14,233 nucleotides of DNA from DASYAE01 sp036501535 (lineage in GTDB: Bacteria > Actinomycetota > Actinomycetes > Streptomycetales > Catenulisporaceae), in the NCBI GenBank assembly GCA_036501535.1, contig DASYAE010000119.1:1-14233 (forward strand), read 5' to 3'. The notes beneath the pieces are model-generated. The model worked only from the letters and a program-made list of their open reading frames with translations. It ran no database searches and was not told the DNA's origin. Position numbers and translations under genes: made by a program. The number at the start of each line of letters is the position of its first letter. The first letter of the stretch is position 1. This document shows, in pieces, positions 13,476-14,233 of this stretch.

Positions 13476-14135
13476 ATGCTGAATCCCTCGTGGCTGGCCG
13501 ACATCCTGGCCGCCGTCGTGTTGGCGACCGCCGCGTACTGCGCCGGTCGTCTGGCGATCGCACCGCTGCGCAGCCGCTGTGTGGCGTACGACGCCGACGT
13601 ACTGCACATCCTGATGGGCATAGTGATGGCCGGCATGTTCGTGTCCGGACTCCGCGTTTTCAACGCTGTGGTGTGGGGGACCGTGTTTGCCGTCGCGACC
13701 GCGTGGTATGCGGTGCGTATCGTGCTGGAGTCCCGGGCCGGACACGGCTCCTGGTTCGGGCTGCAACACCACGCCGGGCACTTCGTATCGGCCGGGGCGA
13801 TGCTCTACATGCTCTTTGCCGTGCCGTCGGCATCCGGTACCGGCAGTTCGAGCGGCATGGACATGTCCGGCGGCGGCATGGGGGCGAGCGCTCCGACGCT
13901 CGCTCTGATCTTCGCGCTGCTGCTGTTCGCCTACGCCGTTCTGGTCGCCGACCGGATTCCGTTGCGTGCAGCCGCCGCGCAGGCCGTGGCGGTCGGCGGT
14001 GGTGGTAGCGGGCACCAGGGTGGCGTGTTGGGCATCGGTGCCGGCCGTGGGCCGCTGCTCGCGCCGCGGGCCAGCGCGTTGTGCGAAGTGGTGATGAGCG
14101 TCGCGATGGGCGTGATGCTGATCGCCATGCTCTGA
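13476..14135 (+). CDS. DUF5134 family integral membrane protein (219 aa)
   Basis: This matches the actinobacterial DUF5134 pattern. D38 and D41 are followed by VLHILMGIVMAGMFVSG (42-58), a His cluster LQHHAGHFVSAGAMLYM (96-112), a Gly/Met-rich loop with SGMDMSGGGMG (126-136), and a final helix CEVVMSVAMGVMLIAML (203-219). Six or so membrane segments are present. The ATG start has AGGAAGG six bases upstream, inside the end of the preceding gene, with one base between the two genes. His and Met side chains within helices and loops suggest a metal ligand set, as in other small His/Met membrane proteins, but no member has a function known to me. A strong terminator follows. Confidence 0.85.
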   Translation: MLNPSWLADILAAVVLATAAYCAGRLAIAPLRSRCVAYDADVLHILMGIVMAGMFVSGLRVFNAVVWGTVFAVATAWYAVRIVLESRAGHGSWFGLQHHAGHFVSAGAMLYMLFAVPSASGTGSSSGMDMSGGGMGASAPTLALIFALLLFAYAVLVADRIPLRAAAAQAVAVGGGGSGHQGGVLGIGAGRGPLLAPRASALCEVVMSVAMGVMLIAML

Positions 14136-14155
14136 TCCGCGCCGACACGAGAGCA

Positions 14156-14193
14156 GGGCGCCGGGCCGAGGACACGTCTTCGGCACGGCGCCC
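14156..14193 (+). terminator. Hairpin terminator after the DUF5134 gene
   Basis: Outer arms GGGCGCCG (14156-14163) and CGGCGCCC (14186-14193) pair perfectly. Inside them, GCCGAGGA and TCTTCGGC extend the stem, with one G-U pair and a 4-nt loop. It starts 20 bases after the stop and has no U-tract. It marks the end of the three-gene membrane module. Confidence 0.85.
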
Positions 14194-14233
14194 TCATCGC
14201 GTGGGACAGGGGGCTTAGTTGCTGCCTAACGGG

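Noticed and set aside
14194..14233. Possible end of a further gene on the minus strand (TAA at 14218-14216)
   Set aside because: Only about 15 bases of frame are visible before the window ends, too little to support a gene.

Overview
The window is very GC-rich with strong G/C bias at third codon positions. It carries a GH19 chitinase with CBM5/12 modules, an AfsR-type SARP regulator, a cysteine-free ribosomal protein L33, and DUF1345, DUF1707, DUF5134 and DUF6131-like proteins. This points to a filamentous soil actinomycete of the Streptomycetales or Catenulisporales type. The genus cannot be read from the sequence. No rRNA, tRNA, transposase, integrase, CRISPR array or phage gene is visible, so this looks like an ordinary chromosomal region.

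Layout. (1) 1-841, minus strand: the 5' part of a secreted chitinase cut by the window edge, with two DasR-like (dre) palindromes upstream. (2) 1376-4555, plus: a 1059-residue SARP-NB-ARC-TPR regulator of AfsR type, divergent from the chitinase. Its TPR region is built of near-exact 120-bp tandem units. (3) 4536-6439, minus: a secreted GH27 alpha-galactosidase preceded by a secreted six-cysteine, ricin-B-like protein. Upstream of the latter lies a double 11-bp repeat resembling a PhoP box. (4) 6743-6907, minus: zinc-independent L33 (rpmG) with a Zur-like box upstream and a strong hairpin terminator downstream. (5) 7107-9685, plus: a DrrAB/NodIJ-type ABC exporter, with one ATPase, two paralogous permeases and an operator-like palindrome just before the ATPase start. 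(6) 9700-11377: a 51-residue two-helix membrane protein (minus), a DUF1345 membrane protein carrying one in-frame TTA codon, and a soluble DUF1707 protein that may be translated from a leaderless mRNA. (7) 11505-14135, plus: three consecutive membrane proteins closed by a strong terminator. Two of them have Met-rich loops, and the middle one is an internal duplication preceded by a small translationally coupled ORF.

How the genes work together. The left half reads as polymer scavenging: chitinase, alpha-galactosidase and a lectin-like protein, with candidate control by N-acetylglucosamine status (DasR) and phosphate status (PhoP) and an AfsR-like integrator alongside. The L33 gene fits zinc-starvation remodelling of the ribosome. 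The three-gene membrane module at the right is the least explained part. Its Met/His-rich segments suggest metal (possibly copper) handling, but this is inference and no biochemical function can be read from the sequence.
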